Shown piece by piece: positions 28,985 to 37,658 of a stretch of DNA of 64,000 nucleotides (position 1 is its first letter; every line of letters starts with the position of its first letter). The DNA is from Chitinivorax sp. B. GTDB lineage: Bacteria; Pseudomonadota; Gammaproteobacteria; Burkholderiales; SCOH01. The stretch is taken from positions 1-64,000 of the forward strand of contig NZ_SCOH01000015.1 of NCBI RefSeq assembly GCF_005503445.1. Direction: 5' to 3'. The notes below the pieces were generated by a model, which did no database searches, was not told the DNA's origin, and saw nothing but the letters and a program-made list of their open reading frames with translations. The position numbers and the translations under genes were made by a program.

Positions 28985-29644
28985 CTATTTACGGGTGAAG
29001 CGAACCACGATGTGGTCGCCCAGTGTTTGCAGGGCCTGTACCAGTATCAACAACAACAACACGGTAATTACCATCACGTCAGTTTGAAAGCGCTGGTAAC
29101 CAAAGCGGATCGCCAAGTCACCCAGGCCGCCGCCGCCAATCACGCCAGACATGGCGGTATAGGACACCAATGCAATGGCGGTGACGGTGACTGCTGCCAC
29201 CAAGCCTGGCAAAGCTTCGGGGAGCAAAGCACCGATCACGATCTGACGGGTGCTGGCACCCATGGCCTGACAGGCTTCAACAATGCCACGGTCCACTTCA
29301 CGCAGGGCGGTTTCCACCAAGCGGGCAAAGAATGGTGTGGCACCGACTACCAGTGGTGGGATTGCACCGGTAACACCCAGCGAAGTGCCAACCAGCCAAA
29401 CCGTAAACGGGATCAGTAAAATCAACAGGATCACGAATGGCACTGAGCGCAGCACATTTACCACAAATGATAGCGCAGCATAGAACCAGCGGTTTTCCAG
29501 CAACTGACGTTTGCCAGTCAGAAACAACAGTACACCCAGCGGCAAGCCTAGCAGGACGGTGAAAAACAGTGAGCCACCCAGCATCATCGATGTATCCAGC
29601 GTGGCTTGGCCGATGTCTTGCCAATCAATGGTAGAAAAATCCAT
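28985..29644 (-). CDS. metI: Methionine ABC transporter permease
   Basis: The 219-residue permease has five predicted helices and the coupling loop region GIVEACQAMGASTRQIVIGA followed by LLPEALPGLVAA, typical of MetI. Its start codon abuts the metN stop with no gap, so the two are translationally coupled. Confidence 0.94.
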   Translation of the reverse strand: MDFSTIDWQDIGQATLDTSMMLGGSLFFTVLLGLPLGVLLFLTGKRQLLENRWFYAALSFVVNVLRSVPFVILLILLIPFTVWLVGTSLGVTGAIPPLVVGATPFFARLVETALREVDRGIVEACQAMGASTRQIVIGALLPEALPGLVAAVTVTAIALVSYTAMSGVIGGGGLGDLAIRFGYQRFQTDVMVITVLLLLILVQALQTLGDHIVVRFTRK

Positions 29645-30655
29645 TTATACGACCTCCACATGTACCTGATGGGCTGCAAAGGCAGCGTGAGCTGCGGCAA
29701 CATCATCGGCTGCACCCTGCAACTCAACGATCAACTGACCATAAGGGGTGTCTTTGATTCGGCCGATGGTGCCTTGCAACAAGTTGACTTTGACAGCATG
29801 GGTTTTGGCGACGTGATCAATCACTGGCTGATAGGTGTTCTCACCCATGAAGGACAACTTGATCAGCTTGCCGCGTGGCTGATTCACGTCAAATGCCTGT
29901 TCCAGCTCGTCGAAATGACTGCTTTCGGCAACCATGCTGCGAGTGGCGGCATGGCGTGGGTGCAGGAATACATCGACCACAGGGCCGCTTTCCACAATCT
30001 GTCCAGCTTCGATCACGGCAACACGGTCACAGATGGTACGGATCACGTTCATTTCATGTGTGATCAATACGATGGTCAGGCCAAGCTTGCGATTGATGTC
30101 CAGCAGCAATTGCAGGATGGAGCGAGTCGTTTGCGGGTCAAGGGCTGATGTTGCTTCGTCGCATAACAGTAGCTTGGGTTGGCAAGCCAGGGCACGGGCG
30201 ATACCAACACGCTGTTTCTGGCCGCCAGACAACTGCGATGGATATTTATTGCGATGTTCAAGGAGTCCGACCAGCGCAAGCAGCTCGGTGACCCGTGCTG
30301 CGTGCTCGGCCACGCCAAGCTTACCTGCCAGCTTGAGCGGAAATGCGACATTGTCGGCCACGGTTTTGCTGGAAAGTAGATTGAAATGCTGGAATACCAT
30401 GCCAATTTGCTGACGCAGTGTACGTAATGCCTGATCATCAAGGTGGGTGATATCGATACCGTCGATTTCAACGGCGCCGCTGTTCGGGCGTTCCAACAAG
30501 TTAAGTGTACGGATCAGGGTGCTCTTACCCGCACCCGATCGGCCAATGATGCCGAAAACCTCACCCTGGTTAATGTCCAGGGAAATGTCCTTCAGGGCTG
30601 GTAGTGGTTTGCCATCAACCTGATACGACTTGGACACACGACTGATACGAATCAA
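29645..30655 (-). CDS. metN: Methionine ABC transporter ATP-binding protein
   Basis: The 336-residue ATPase has Walker [16 protein letters not shown], the Q-loop VFQHFNLL, signature [15 protein letters not shown], and Walker [13 protein letters not shown]. The C-terminal ~100 residues form the NIL ligand-binding domain that lets methionine trans-inhibit the transporter. The start appears to be TTG at 30655 ([11 protein letters not shown]), which gives the expected N-terminus. It is the first gene of the metN-metI-metQ operon. Confidence 0.95.
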   Translation of the reverse strand: MIRISRVSKSYQVDGKPLPALKDISLDINQGEVFGIIGRSGAGKSTLIRTLNLLERPNSGAVEIDGIDITHLDDQALRTLRQQIGMVFQHFNLLSSKTVADNVAFPLKLAGKLGVAEHAARVTELLALVGLLEHRNKYPSQLSGGQKQRVGIARALACQPKLLLCDEATSALDPQTTRSILQLLLDINRKLGLTIVLITHEMNVIRTICDRVAVIEAGQIVESGPVVDVFLHPRHAATRSMVAESSHFDELEQAFDVNQPRGKLIKLSFMGENTYQPVIDHVAKTHAVKVNLLQGTIGRIKDTPYGQLIVELQGAADDVAAAHAAFAAHQVHVEVV

Positions 30656-30696
30656 TTGACTACTTTCTGATTGAGCTCATGGCGGAATAGCCAGCT

Positions 30697-30741
30697 GGTT
30701 ACATTAGGTAACCGGATTTTTGACGCACCGAACTGGTGCGT
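30697..30741 (-). promoter_or_regulatory. Two hairpins in the metN leader
   Basis: GGTTAC-ATTAG-GTAACC (30697-30713) and ACGCACC-GAACT-GGTGCGT (30723-30741) are both perfect inverted repeats in the untranslated leader of metN. Neither has a U tract in the minus direction. I do not recognise a known SAM riboswitch. Confidence 0.45.
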
Positions 30742-30759
30742 TTTGGCCTGTTGCGATGC

Positions 30760-30795
30760 ACTATACCAGCTCTCTATATTTCTAATTAATAGAAA
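30760..30795 (-). promoter_or_regulatory. Candidate metN promoter with overlapping dyad
   Basis: On the minus strand TGGTATAGT (complement of 30760-30768) is an extended minus-10. The perfect dyad TTTCTA-ATTAA-TAGAAA at 30779-30795 covers the place where the minus-35 should be, suggesting an operator. Confidence 0.45.
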
Positions 30796-31087
30796 ATTTG
30801 CATTTGATTATTCGTTTTTAATCTAATGGGGGCTTAGGTGTGATGTTTGCCTCCATCACGTTAAATTCAGGTTGAGTACATCCAATTCATACCCCACGAT
30901 GATTCCTGGCCCCCGGTACCCGAGATTACATGGTAAGACATCTTAAATATGACATGTATATGTAAGCCTGCCGTTGGCTCTAAATTCGGAAAAAGGCATA
31001 AACTGAACTACAGTTAAAGCGTGGCCTGTCGTCGTGTCGGTTTGCGGGTGCAGCCGGCGGTCGGCCCGTTTTCCGGGGAGCGCGTCC
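30796..31087. other. Remainder of the metN / Sel1 divergent intergenic region
   Basis: No convincing gene. The start of the Sel1 gene is preceded by GGGGAG. AACTG-AACTA-CAGTT (31001-31015) is a small dyad about 70 bases before that start and may lie in its promoter. Confidence 0.35.
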
Positions 31088-31738
31088 ATGCGTCATCCGA
31101 CTTCAGCTGTGGTGTTGGCTTTCTGGTGGTGTATCAGTGCCACCTGTACATTGGCAGAGCAGCGGGATGCTGCCTATCATGCCTATATCAATCATGATTA
31201 CGAAGCAGCAGGTCGGCTTTATGGGCAAAGTGCCCGGCAAGGTGACACGTTGGCACAGTTCAATCTGGCCATGATGATGATTCGTGGTGAATCATCCGAA
31301 GGTTCGCCACATTCTGGGGTGAGCTGGTTGAATCTGTCGGCAGAGGGAGGGTTCGCCCAGGCGCAGTTCAATATGGGTTTGCTCTATGAGCATGGTCATC
31401 TTGTACCGCGTTCGCAAACTGTGGCAACGGAATGGTTCCGACGTGCGGCCATGCGTGGTCACGGTGGTGCACAGGAAAGCCTGGCGACACAGGTCTATTT
31501 GGGACGCGGTGCGGAAAAGGATGAACGATTGGCTGGCTATTGGTATGAACAGGCAGCCAGCAATGGCGAATTGGCATCGCAATACATCGTGGCATCGATG
31601 TACGAATCAGGCGATGGGATGGAGCAAGATCTGAGAAAAGCTATATTTTGGTATACCCAGGCTGCCAAGCAAGGTGATCGCGCTGCATATGCCAAGGCGC
31701 AAGAGTTGTCACGACGATTGATGCAAGGTAACCGTTAA
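31088..31738 (+). CDS. Exported Sel1-repeat protein
   Basis: From ATG 31088 (GGGGAG 7 bases upstream) this is 216 residues. It has a signal peptide, then about four Sel1/TPR-like repeats of ~36 residues: NHDYEAAGRLYGQSARQGDT, AQFNMGLLYEHGHLVPRSQT, and AIFWYTQAAKQGDRAAYAKA. Sel1 proteins are protein-interaction scaffolds in the periplasm or envelope. Partner unknown. Confidence 0.87.
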   Translation: MRHPTSAVVLAFWWCISATCTLAEQRDAAYHAYINHDYEAAGRLYGQSARQGDTLAQFNLAMMMIRGESSEGSPHSGVSWLNLSAEGGFAQAQFNMGLLYEHGHLVPRSQTVATEWFRRAAMRGHGGAQESLATQVYLGRGAEKDERLAGYWYEQAASNGELASQYIVASMYESGDGMEQDLRKAIFWYTQAAKQGDRAAYAKAQELSRRLMQGNR

Positions 31739-31826
31739 TCATGACGTTTGCGCGTAGGCCTTGCCTGATGTTGATTTGAAGGTAGAATCCTGTCATTGTC
31801 GATATTCTGGTAACAGGCTTACACCC

Positions 31827-32303
31827 ATGAAAAAATGGATATGGTTGACGCTTGGTTGGTTTGGCATGATGTCGGCCAGTCACGCTTCGGAAATCTTTAA
31901 GTGCATGAACCCTCAGACTGGCCGGGTAACCTACGCCAATTCACCTTGCCCGAAAGGTGAGTCGCAGACGAAGCCTGAATTGATCGAGAACCAGATCAAA
32001 TTCAATTATGTCGAACCCAAGGCCAAGATTGAGAAACTGCCCGGTACGGAAGCGTTGCCAACTGGTAACGCGCTGCCACGTACTGCCGATAGCAGTGGGA
32101 AGATGGATCAGGAGCAATGTGATCAAGCCTTGAAGGATTACCGTAGTTATGTTCAATCCAAACCGGAACTGAGTAATTTTGATTTGGCCATGTCGGCGGC
32201 TGGCGTGTCCGTGCGCATGAAGTGTGGCGAGGCTGCTTTGCCGGTGCCCAAGCCTGATGCCAAGATCAAGGTTGAAAGTTTGCCAGGCGGAACCGGTTCC
32301 TGA
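31827..32303 (+). CDS. DUF4124 domain-containing exported protein
   Basis: From ATG 31827 the protein is 158 residues with a signal peptide (MKKWIWLTLGWFGMMSASHA). The mature start EIFKCMNPQTGRVTYANSPC followed by PKGE is the DUF4124 pattern. The remainder is low-complexity and lysine/proline-rich, with Cys residues that may form disulfides. It follows the Sel1 gene by 88 bases in the same direction. Function unknown. Confidence 0.85.
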   Translation: MKKWIWLTLGWFGMMSASHASEIFKCMNPQTGRVTYANSPCPKGESQTKPELIENQIKFNYVEPKAKIEKLPGTEALPTGNALPRTADSSGKMDQEQCDQALKDYRSYVQSKPELSNFDLAMSAAGVSVRMKCGEAALPVPKPDAKIKVESLPGGTGS

Positions 32304-32325
32304 CCGGTATGCCTTGCCAATTGAT

Positions 32326-32352
32326 ACAACGCCATCCTTGAGATGGCGTTGT
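32326..32352. terminator. Hairpin between convergent genes
   Basis: ACAACGCCATC/GATGGCGTTGT is a perfect 11-bp stem with loop CTTGA, lying between the DUF4124 gene and the convergent binding-protein gene. T tracts are poor on both sides. A similar hairpin follows the second binding-protein gene. Confidence 0.5.
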
Positions 32353-32365
32353 GGTTTATGGAAAG

Positions 32366-33148
32366 TCAGCGCCTGAACATAGCCGATTCAGCTTGCTGGT
32401 ACTCGGTGGAATCCCTTATCAGGGCAACAGCATCCCATAATTGGTTGGTGATGGCAGGATATCTGGCCTGAAACGGTTTGCTGAAAATCAGGAAGTAGGG
32501 TTTTTCCACCAAAGGGATCGGCACCCGTTCGATTTTGTGGGTGAATTCACTGTTGCTAGCGATGGAGTTGTCACCCTCTGGTGTCAATAATGCCGCGGCA
32601 ACAATCCGTTTCAGCACCAGCTTTCGCAAGGTGTCGTCAGCTGTTTTGGCGCCGTCGTCCACTTCTATATCGGCCAGCTTCAGCATGTCGGTAATCGAAT
32701 AGCCGAGTTGTGTACCTACTGGGCCTTCAAGTCCCTGAAAGGTGTTGCCATCCCAGCTGACAGGGCTACCTTTGAGCCGATACAAGCTGTAGCTGTCGAA
32801 CATCATGCGGCGACTTGAGTCCGGCTTACCATCCTTCATTGGATACACAGAGAATTCGGCTCGATCTGCATTGTAACTTGCCGCAAAGGCCCCGTGCATG
32901 GTGTTGTGTTTCACGTCATACAAGCAACGTTTCCAAGGCATCGGGTGCATTTCGAGCTTCAGATTGCTGGCTTTGGCGACTTGTTCCAGCATGATCAGGT
33001 TGAGGCCTTTCTGGTCTTTCAATATCCACGGAAAAGAATCTTCCCCCTCATAACACAGCTTGATGGGTGGCATGGTTTTTTCCGCTGCATGCACCGCAAC
33101 AGTCAACAGGCAGATAGCCGCGGTGATCAGCTGTGCCGCTTTTATCAC
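32366..33148 (-). CDS. Periplasmic solute-binding-like protein, copy A
   Basis: The 260-residue protein has a signal peptide ending VAVHA and a SBP_bac_3-like fold: IKLCYEGEDSFPWILKDQKG, then LNLIMLEQVAKASNLKLEMH and PMPWKRCLYDVKHNTMHGAF. No permease or ATPase is nearby. It is clearly a tandem paralogue of the next upstream gene, sharing long stretches such as LVEKPYFLIFSKPFQA. Proteins of this type can act as free binding proteins feeding receptors rather than transporters. The ligand is unknown. Confidence 0.82.
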   Translation of the reverse strand: MIKAAQLITAAICLLTVAVHAAEKTMPPIKLCYEGEDSFPWILKDQKGLNLIMLEQVAKASNLKLEMHPMPWKRCLYDVKHNTMHGAFAASYNADRAEFSVYPMKDGKPDSSRRMMFDSYSLYRLKGSPVSWDGNTFQGLEGPVGTQLGYSITDMLKLADIEVDDGAKTADDTLRKLVLKRIVAAALLTPEGDNSIASNSEFTHKIERVPIPLVEKPYFLIFSKPFQARYPAITNQLWDAVALIRDSTEYQQAESAMFRR

Positions 33149-33263
33149 GCACTCGCCCCCTGTCAGACCATGCTGACTTCCAATATAGGTTTGCCAGAGT
33201 GTTTTTGCAGCTTGGTACTCATTGATTGGAGACAGGGAAGAAGGGCAGGGTTCCTGGAGAGCA

Positions 33264-33289
33264 ACAACGCTACCGCATGGTAGCGTTGT
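33264..33289 (-). terminator. Hairpin after binding-protein copy B
   Basis: ACAACGCTACC/GGTAGCGTTGT forms a perfect 11-bp stem with loop GCAT, 24 bases beyond the stop. It has no U run. The ACAACGC stem base is shared with the hairpin after copy A. Confidence 0.45.
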
Positions 33290-33312
33290 AGAGGCGGTGG
33301 TTAGGTTAAGGG

Positions 33313-34089
33313 TCAGCGTTTGAAGAAAGCAGCCTCAGCCTGTTTGTATTCAGCGGATTCGCGAACGCTGGCGACAGCATCCCATACCTGATTGGCTGTA
33401 CTGGGATATTTGGCCTGGAAGGGTTTGCTGAAGATCAAAAAATAAGGTTTTTCCACCAATGGGGTGGGTACCCGTTCGAGTTTGCCAGTGAATTCACTGT
33501 TGGTGGCAATGGAGTTATCACCTTCCGGCGTCAGTAAGGCAGCGGCGGCAATGCGATTGCTGACAAGCTTGCGCAACGTGTCGTCTGCTGTCTTTGCGCC
33601 ATCGTCCACCTGCGCCCCAGCCTGTTTCAGCACGTCGATGACGGAATAGCCAGGTTGCGTGCCGATTGGCCCGCTCAGGTTCTGAAATTTGCTGCCGTCC
33701 CATCCAACACTGCTACCCTTGAGACGGTATAGACTATAGCTATCGAACATCATGCGGCGAGCCGGGTCCGGCTTGCCATCTTTGCTGGGATAGGCTGAAA
33801 ATTCGGCACGATCAGCCTTGTAACTGGCAGCGAATGCGCCATCCATCGTACCGCTTTGTAAATCGTTCAGGCAACGCTTCCATGGTACCGCGGTCATTTC
33901 AAGTTTCAATCCACTTTTTTTGGCAACCTGCTCCATCATGATGATGTTGAGACCCTTCTTGCTTTTCAGGATCCAAGGGAAAACGTCTTCTCCTTCATAG
34001 CAAAGCTTGATGGTCGCGGGCTTGTCTTCGGCAAATGCGGTGGCGGTCAGAATGGATAGCATAGCGGTAATCAGATGTGTCGTTTTCAT
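33313..34089 (-). CDS. Periplasmic solute-binding-like protein, copy B
   Basis: This 258-residue protein has a signal peptide (MKTTHLITAMLSILTATAFA) and the same fold as copy A: IKLCYEGEDVFPWILKSKKG, LEMTAVPWKRCLNDLQSGTM, and GAKTADDTLRKLVSNRIAAA. It precedes copy A by 164 bases in the same direction. It is divergent from a chemoreceptor gene 198 bases away, which raises the possibility that these proteins present ligands to the receptor; this is inference. Confidence 0.82.
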   Translation of the reverse strand: MKTTHLITAMLSILTATAFAEDKPATIKLCYEGEDVFPWILKSKKGLNIIMMEQVAKKSGLKLEMTAVPWKRCLNDLQSGTMDGAFAASYKADRAEFSAYPSKDGKPDPARRMMFDSYSLYRLKGSSVGWDGSKFQNLSGPIGTQPGYSVIDVLKQAGAQVDDGAKTADDTLRKLVSNRIAAAALLTPEGDNSIATNSEFTGKLERVPTPLVEKPYFLIFSKPFQAKYPSTANQVWDAVASVRESAEYKQAEAAFFKR

Positions 34090-34287
34090 TGTTCAAGGTG
34101 CTCCCTGTTTAGCCACATGGATTTTCAATATAGGTAGGCTGATTGCGATTGCCTAGTGACATTGGCTCTGGGAACCCCTGCAAGCAGGATTTGGTCCGTA
34201 CCCTATAATGAGGAAACACGTATATGCCCGGCTGGCGCTATATCAGGTAAAGGTGAGTGTAGCCAGCAGTACAAGCGGACGGAGACA

Positions 34288-36015
34288 ATGATGCATCTAC
34301 CCAAACACCTTCCCGAGATGCACTTGCCCAAGCATATCGCCCTGCCCGGAAAAGGTTGGGCAGGCCGGGCGAAACCGCTGTTGGGGCATTTGCTGGCCAT
34401 GAATATTTACAAGAAGATTCTGATCGCACCAATGTTGGCGGTTGGTTTCTTACTGGTGACTGTTGGGGCCGGGTACTTTGCGCTAAGTCGTCAGGGAGCT
34501 GCGTTGGAAGATGTCTATCAAGTCCGGTTCAAGCAATATCAGATTACATCCCGTGCCAGTCAACAACTGGCTGAAGCCCATTCGGGTGTCTATCGGTTGT
34601 TCACTTGGTTGAAGAATTACACGGAAGCCAAAATCAAGGAAAACGGCAAGCAACTGGATAGCAGCATTGAAAAAAGCGTGGCTGATGTGCAGGCCTTTTC
34701 GCAGGCTGCCGGCTTGTCAGCCGAAGATGCCAAGGCCGCCAAACAGATTCTGGAAAAAATGGATGAGTACCGCAAAAATGTCGCACAGTCTGTCTCGGTG
34801 GCTAGTCTGGATGTGAATACAGCCATGGCAATGATGCAGGTGTCAGATAAGTTGTTTCAGGAGATCAACGCCAAACTGGTGGTATTGGTCAAGCAGCAAG
34901 CAACGCTCGCGGGGGAGTCTTACGAGCGGGCATTAGGGGTCAAGCGGACGGGGGTCATGCTGTCGCTGGTCATCGGCCTGGCGGCAGCCCTGGTGGTGAT
35001 TGCTGTTTCCAACATGCTCAGTCGTGCTATCACCAAGCCATTACGCAGCGCTATCGTAGTGGCACAACATATTGCTCAGGGTGATCTGCGCCAGACAATT
35101 TCGGCATCAGGGTCTGATGAAACCGCGCAACTGCTGACTGCTTTGAAGCAGATGCAAGATCAATTGCATGCCATGATTGCGGGCATCTCGGATAGCGCTG
35201 GTCAGGTATCCCATGCGGCCCATTCGCTATCTGCCTCGACCGAACAGATTCGTGATAGTTCGCAAGGGCAAAATACTGTGGCTGCGGAGGCCGTTGAAGC
35301 AGTACAGCAAGTCACGGCCAGTATTGTTCAGGTATCGGATACCGCTCACACGGCGCGCGATGTGGCCGAACGTGCGGCTATGTTGTCCTCTCAAGGGCAG
35401 GAACTGGCGGTTAAGGCGGTAATGGAAGTCAATCGAATTGCCGACACAGTGCGATCGTCGTCAGAAAGCATTGCCAAATTATATGAGCAGTCTCAACGTA
35501 TCAGTGGTATTGCCAATGTGATTCGCGAAATTGCCGACCAGACCAATCTGCTGGCCCTCAATGCGGCCATTGAAGCGGCCCGTGCTGGCGAGGCCGGCCG
35601 GGGCTTTGCCGTAGTGGCAGATGAGGTACGTAAGTTGGCAGAGCGAACTCGGAGTGCGACAGTGGAAATCAAGGACATGGTCGATGCGGTGCAAGCCGAA
35701 ACCATGTCGGCGGTACAAAGCATGGAGGTTGGGTCAGGGCAGGTCAATAATGGCGTATCGTTGATCAACGGTGTAGTTGAGCCATTGGAAAAGTTGCGCA
35801 ATGATGCAGGAGTGGCTTATGACAACCTGATCAATCTGTCACAGATCACAGAAGCGCAAACCAGCACCAGTAGCCAGATTGCGGATCATGTTGGGCAGAT
35901 TGCTCACATTTCGCGATTGAATTCGGATGCAGTGTCGGCAGCGGCAGAGTCCGCACGTGCTTTGCAGGATCTGGCGGACCGCTTGCAAAAAGAGGTGAGT
36001 CGGTTTACCGTATAA
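34288..36015 (+). CDS. Methyl-accepting chemotaxis protein
   Basis: From ATG 34288 (GGAG just upstream; ATG 34291 is equally possible) this is 575 residues. It has an unusual Pro/His/Lys-rich N-terminus ([20 protein letters not shown], a near repeat), then TM1 near 43-64. A periplasmic four-helix-type sensor domain runs to about 220, and TM2 lies near 222-246. HAMP follows, and then a cytoplasmic signalling domain with the hairpin tip [20 protein letters not shown]. No C-terminal CheR-docking pentapeptide is seen. It ends at a strong terminator. Confidence 0.95.
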   Translation: MMHLPKHLPEMHLPKHIALPGKGWAGRAKPLLGHLLAMNIYKKILIAPMLAVGFLLVTVGAGYFALSRQGAALEDVYQVRFKQYQITSRASQQLAEAHSGVYRLFTWLKNYTEAKIKENGKQLDSSIEKSVADVQAFSQAAGLSAEDAKAAKQILEKMDEYRKNVAQSVSVASLDVNTAMAMMQVSDKLFQEINAKLVVLVKQQATLAGESYERALGVKRTGVMLSLVIGLAAALVVIAVSNMLSRAITKPLRSAIVVAQHIAQGDLRQTISASGSDETAQLLTALKQMQDQLHAMIAGISDSAGQVSHAAHSLSASTEQIRDSSQGQNTVAAEAVEAVQQVTASIVQVSDTAHTARDVAERAAMLSSQGQELAVKAVMEVNRIADTVRSSSESIAKLYEQSQRISGIANVIREIADQTNLLALNAAIEAARAGEAGRGFAVVADEVRKLAERTRSATVEIKDMVDAVQAETMSAVQSMEVGSGQVNNGVSLINGVVEPLEKLRNDAGVAYDNLINLSQITEAQTSTSSQIADHVGQIAHISRLNSDAVSAAAESARALQDLADRLQKEVSRFTV

Positions 36016-36036
36016 GCGAATTGAGTGAACACAATC

Positions 36037-36073
36037 GCGCCCCAGGTGTTGGTACCTGGGGCGCCTTATTTTC
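36037..36073 (+). terminator. Strong terminator hairpin directly before tadA
   Basis: An 11-bp perfect stem GCGCCCCAGGT/ACCTGGGGCGC with loop GTTGGT is followed by CTTATTTTC. It ends the receptor transcript, but the tadA ATG begins at 36075, so it leaves no room for a separate leader. Confidence 0.85.
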
Positions 36074-36074
36074 T

Positions 36075-36998
36075 ATGGATAATAAACACGAATCGATGAT
36101 GCGGGCTGCATTGCAGCTTGCGTTGCAAGCCCAGGCGGAGGGCGAAGTACCGGTCGGTGCCCTGGTGGTGAAGGATGGTGTCATCATCGGTCAAGGTTGG
36201 AACCGGCCGATTATTGCCTCCGACCCAACAGCCCATGCTGAAATCCAGGCCATGCGGGATGCTGCCCGGTATTTGGGTAATTATCGGTTGGTCGATTGCG
36301 ACTTGTATGTGACGTTGGAGCCCTGTGCAATGTGTGCAGGAGCCATCATGCATGCGCGCGTTCGACGGGTTTTCTATGGTGCACCAGATCTCAAAACGGG
36401 CGTTTGCGGCAGTGTGGTTGATCTGTTCGCAGAGACCCGGCTCAACCATCATGCCGAGGTTCTGGGCGGATTGTTGGCAGATGACTGCGCCAACCTGCTC
36501 AAGCAATTTTTCAGTCAGCGCAGGCAGGCCAAAAAAGCGGCCCATTGCTGTACCAATCATTTACACGAAGGGAAAGACATGTCGTTTATTGTCAGGAGTG
36601 CCGACTGGGCTGCGGATCGACCATTGCTATCGGTAGTGCGCCGGACGGTATTTATCGAGGAACAAGGTATTCCTGCAGAATTGGAATGGGATGTACGCGA
36701 TGCCGAAGCGTTGCACGTATTGGCGCTGGATGCAGATCAGCATGCCATAGGATGTGGTCGATTATTGCCAACTGGTCAGATCGGTCGGATGGCTGTGATG
36801 GCTGATTGGCGTGGTAAGGGTGTAGGGGCGGCGTTGTTGCAGGCATTGATTGTCGCGGCACAACGTGCTGGCCATGGCGAGGTCTGGCTGAATGCACAGG
36901 AATCCGCACGAAGTTTTTATCTGGCTCAAGATTTCGTGGAAGATGGCGATATGTTCATGGAAGCGGGTATCCCACACTATCGGATGCGATTGCGCTGA
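36075..36998 (+). CDS. tadA: TadA tRNA adenosine deaminase fused to a GNAT acetyltransferase
   Basis: The 307-residue reading frame joins two enzymes. Residues 1 to about 160 are TadA, which makes inosine at wobble position 34 of tRNA-Arg(ACG): the zinc/catalytic HAE is in DPTAHAEIQAMRD and the PCxxC is EPCAMCAGAIMHARV. Residues from about 169 are a GNAT domain of the ElaA/YjgM-like kind: RRTVFIEEQGIPAELEWDVR, acetyl-CoA loop MADWRGKGVGAALLQALI, and ESARSFYLAQDFVEDGDMF. No stop separates them. An internal ATG at 36579 preceded by GAAGGGAAAG could also produce the GNAT domain alone. The tadA start has a poor ribosome site. Confidence 0.88.
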   Translation: MDNKHESMMRAALQLALQAQAEGEVPVGALVVKDGVIIGQGWNRPIIASDPTAHAEIQAMRDAARYLGNYRLVDCDLYVTLEPCAMCAGAIMHARVRRVFYGAPDLKTGVCGSVVDLFAETRLNHHAEVLGGLLADDCANLLKQFFSQRRQAKKAAHCCTNHLHEGKDMSFIVRSADWAADRPLLSVVRRTVFIEEQGIPAELEWDVRDAEALHVLALDADQHAIGCGRLLPTGQIGRMAVMADWRGKGVGAALLQALIVAAQRAGHGEVWLNAQESARSFYLAQDFVEDGDMFMEAGIPHYRMRLR

Positions 36999-37074
36999 AC
37001 TTGCGCAATCCGGATAGGTCTACCATGATGAAACATTGGCCCATGGCAGGCCGGTTTGACCAGAAGGAGTTGAC

Positions 37075-37260
37075 ATGGACAATATGGCAGTAAGCGGCGC
37101 CAATGTGCAGGCGCAGGTACTGCAGGCAGCGGGCGTGTATGCCATGAAAGTGGCCAACAATGTCACCGCATCGACCATGATGACATTGCTATCTTCAGTG
37201 CAGCCGGCGACCTACAATAACCCACCGAACCTGGGGAACAGTATTGACGTTAAGGCTTAG
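37075..37260 (+). CDS. YjfB-like putative motility protein
   Basis: This 61-residue protein (MDNMAVSGANVQAQVLQAAG, ending GNSIDVKA) matches the small YjfB family of putative motility proteins. AGAAGGAG lies 5 bases before the ATG. A 111-bp mobile-element-like repeat begins at the last base of its stop codon; the protein is not changed by it. Confidence 0.7.
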   Translation: MDNMAVSGANVQAQVLQAAGVYAMKVANNVTASTMMTLLSSVQPATYNNPPNLGNSIDVKA

Positions 37261-37370
37261 AGCCGCTAACAAAGCCCTTCTGGTGTTGTTTGCAAACTGG
37301 TCGTACTTCTCGTACTGCCTTCATTTGCACGCCTAACCAGAACCACTTCGCTGGGTTTTGTTAGCGGCTC
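37260..37370. mobile_element. 111-bp MITE-like element with TTA target duplication
   Basis: GAGCCGCTAACAAAGCCC at the left end and its inverse GGGTTTTGTTAGCGGCTC at the right end form 18-bp terminal inverted repeats with one mismatch. TTA flanks both ends (37257-37259 and 37371-37373), matching a 3-bp target duplication such as that left by IS5-family (IS427-type) elements. It encodes no protein, so it would need a transposase in trans. It lies between yjfB and the convergent DUF4936 gene. Confidence 0.75.
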
Positions 37371-37383
37371 TTAAGGTCCACGA

Positions 37384-37656
37384 TCAAAACGTGTCGAACC
37401 ATTCCTGATGTCGCTGGCTTCCCGGTAGCAGGAAGGTGTGGACTCGTCTTTTTGCTTCCAGTTCGGCCATCAACTGGATGAAGGCATGTCGGTTATCAAT
37501 GCCTTCATAAATCTCCATCCACGTCGCCATATCATCACACTTGCTCAATAGCCGTCCCTTCAAGCCAGCCCTGTCGACGATATCCTGCATCAATTGTTGA
37601 ATCACTGGCCGAGCGGCTGCAGTATCGGTCACTCGGTAGTAAATATACAAATTCAT
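37384..37656 (-). CDS. DUF4936 family protein
   Basis: This 90-residue protein starts MNLYIYYRVTDTAAARPVIQ and contains TWMEIYEGIDNRHAFIQLM and RRVHTFLLPG, the DUF4936 pattern found mainly in betaproteobacteria. It begins 2 bases after ygfZ; a TTG at 37662 overlapping the ygfZ stop is an alternative. Function unknown; the conserved link to ygfZ suggests a related role. Confidence 0.82.
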   Translation of the reverse strand: MNLYIYYRVTDTAAARPVIQQLMQDIVDRAGLKGRLLSKCDDMATWMEIYEGIDNRHAFIQLMAELEAKRRVHTFLLPGSQRHQEWFDTF

Positions 37657-37658
37657 TG

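Noticed and set aside
34204-34209. TATAAT before the first chemoreceptor gene
   Set aside because: A perfect minus-10 box, but no minus-35 at a usable distance and no sigma-28 or sigma-54 motif; not listed as a promoter.
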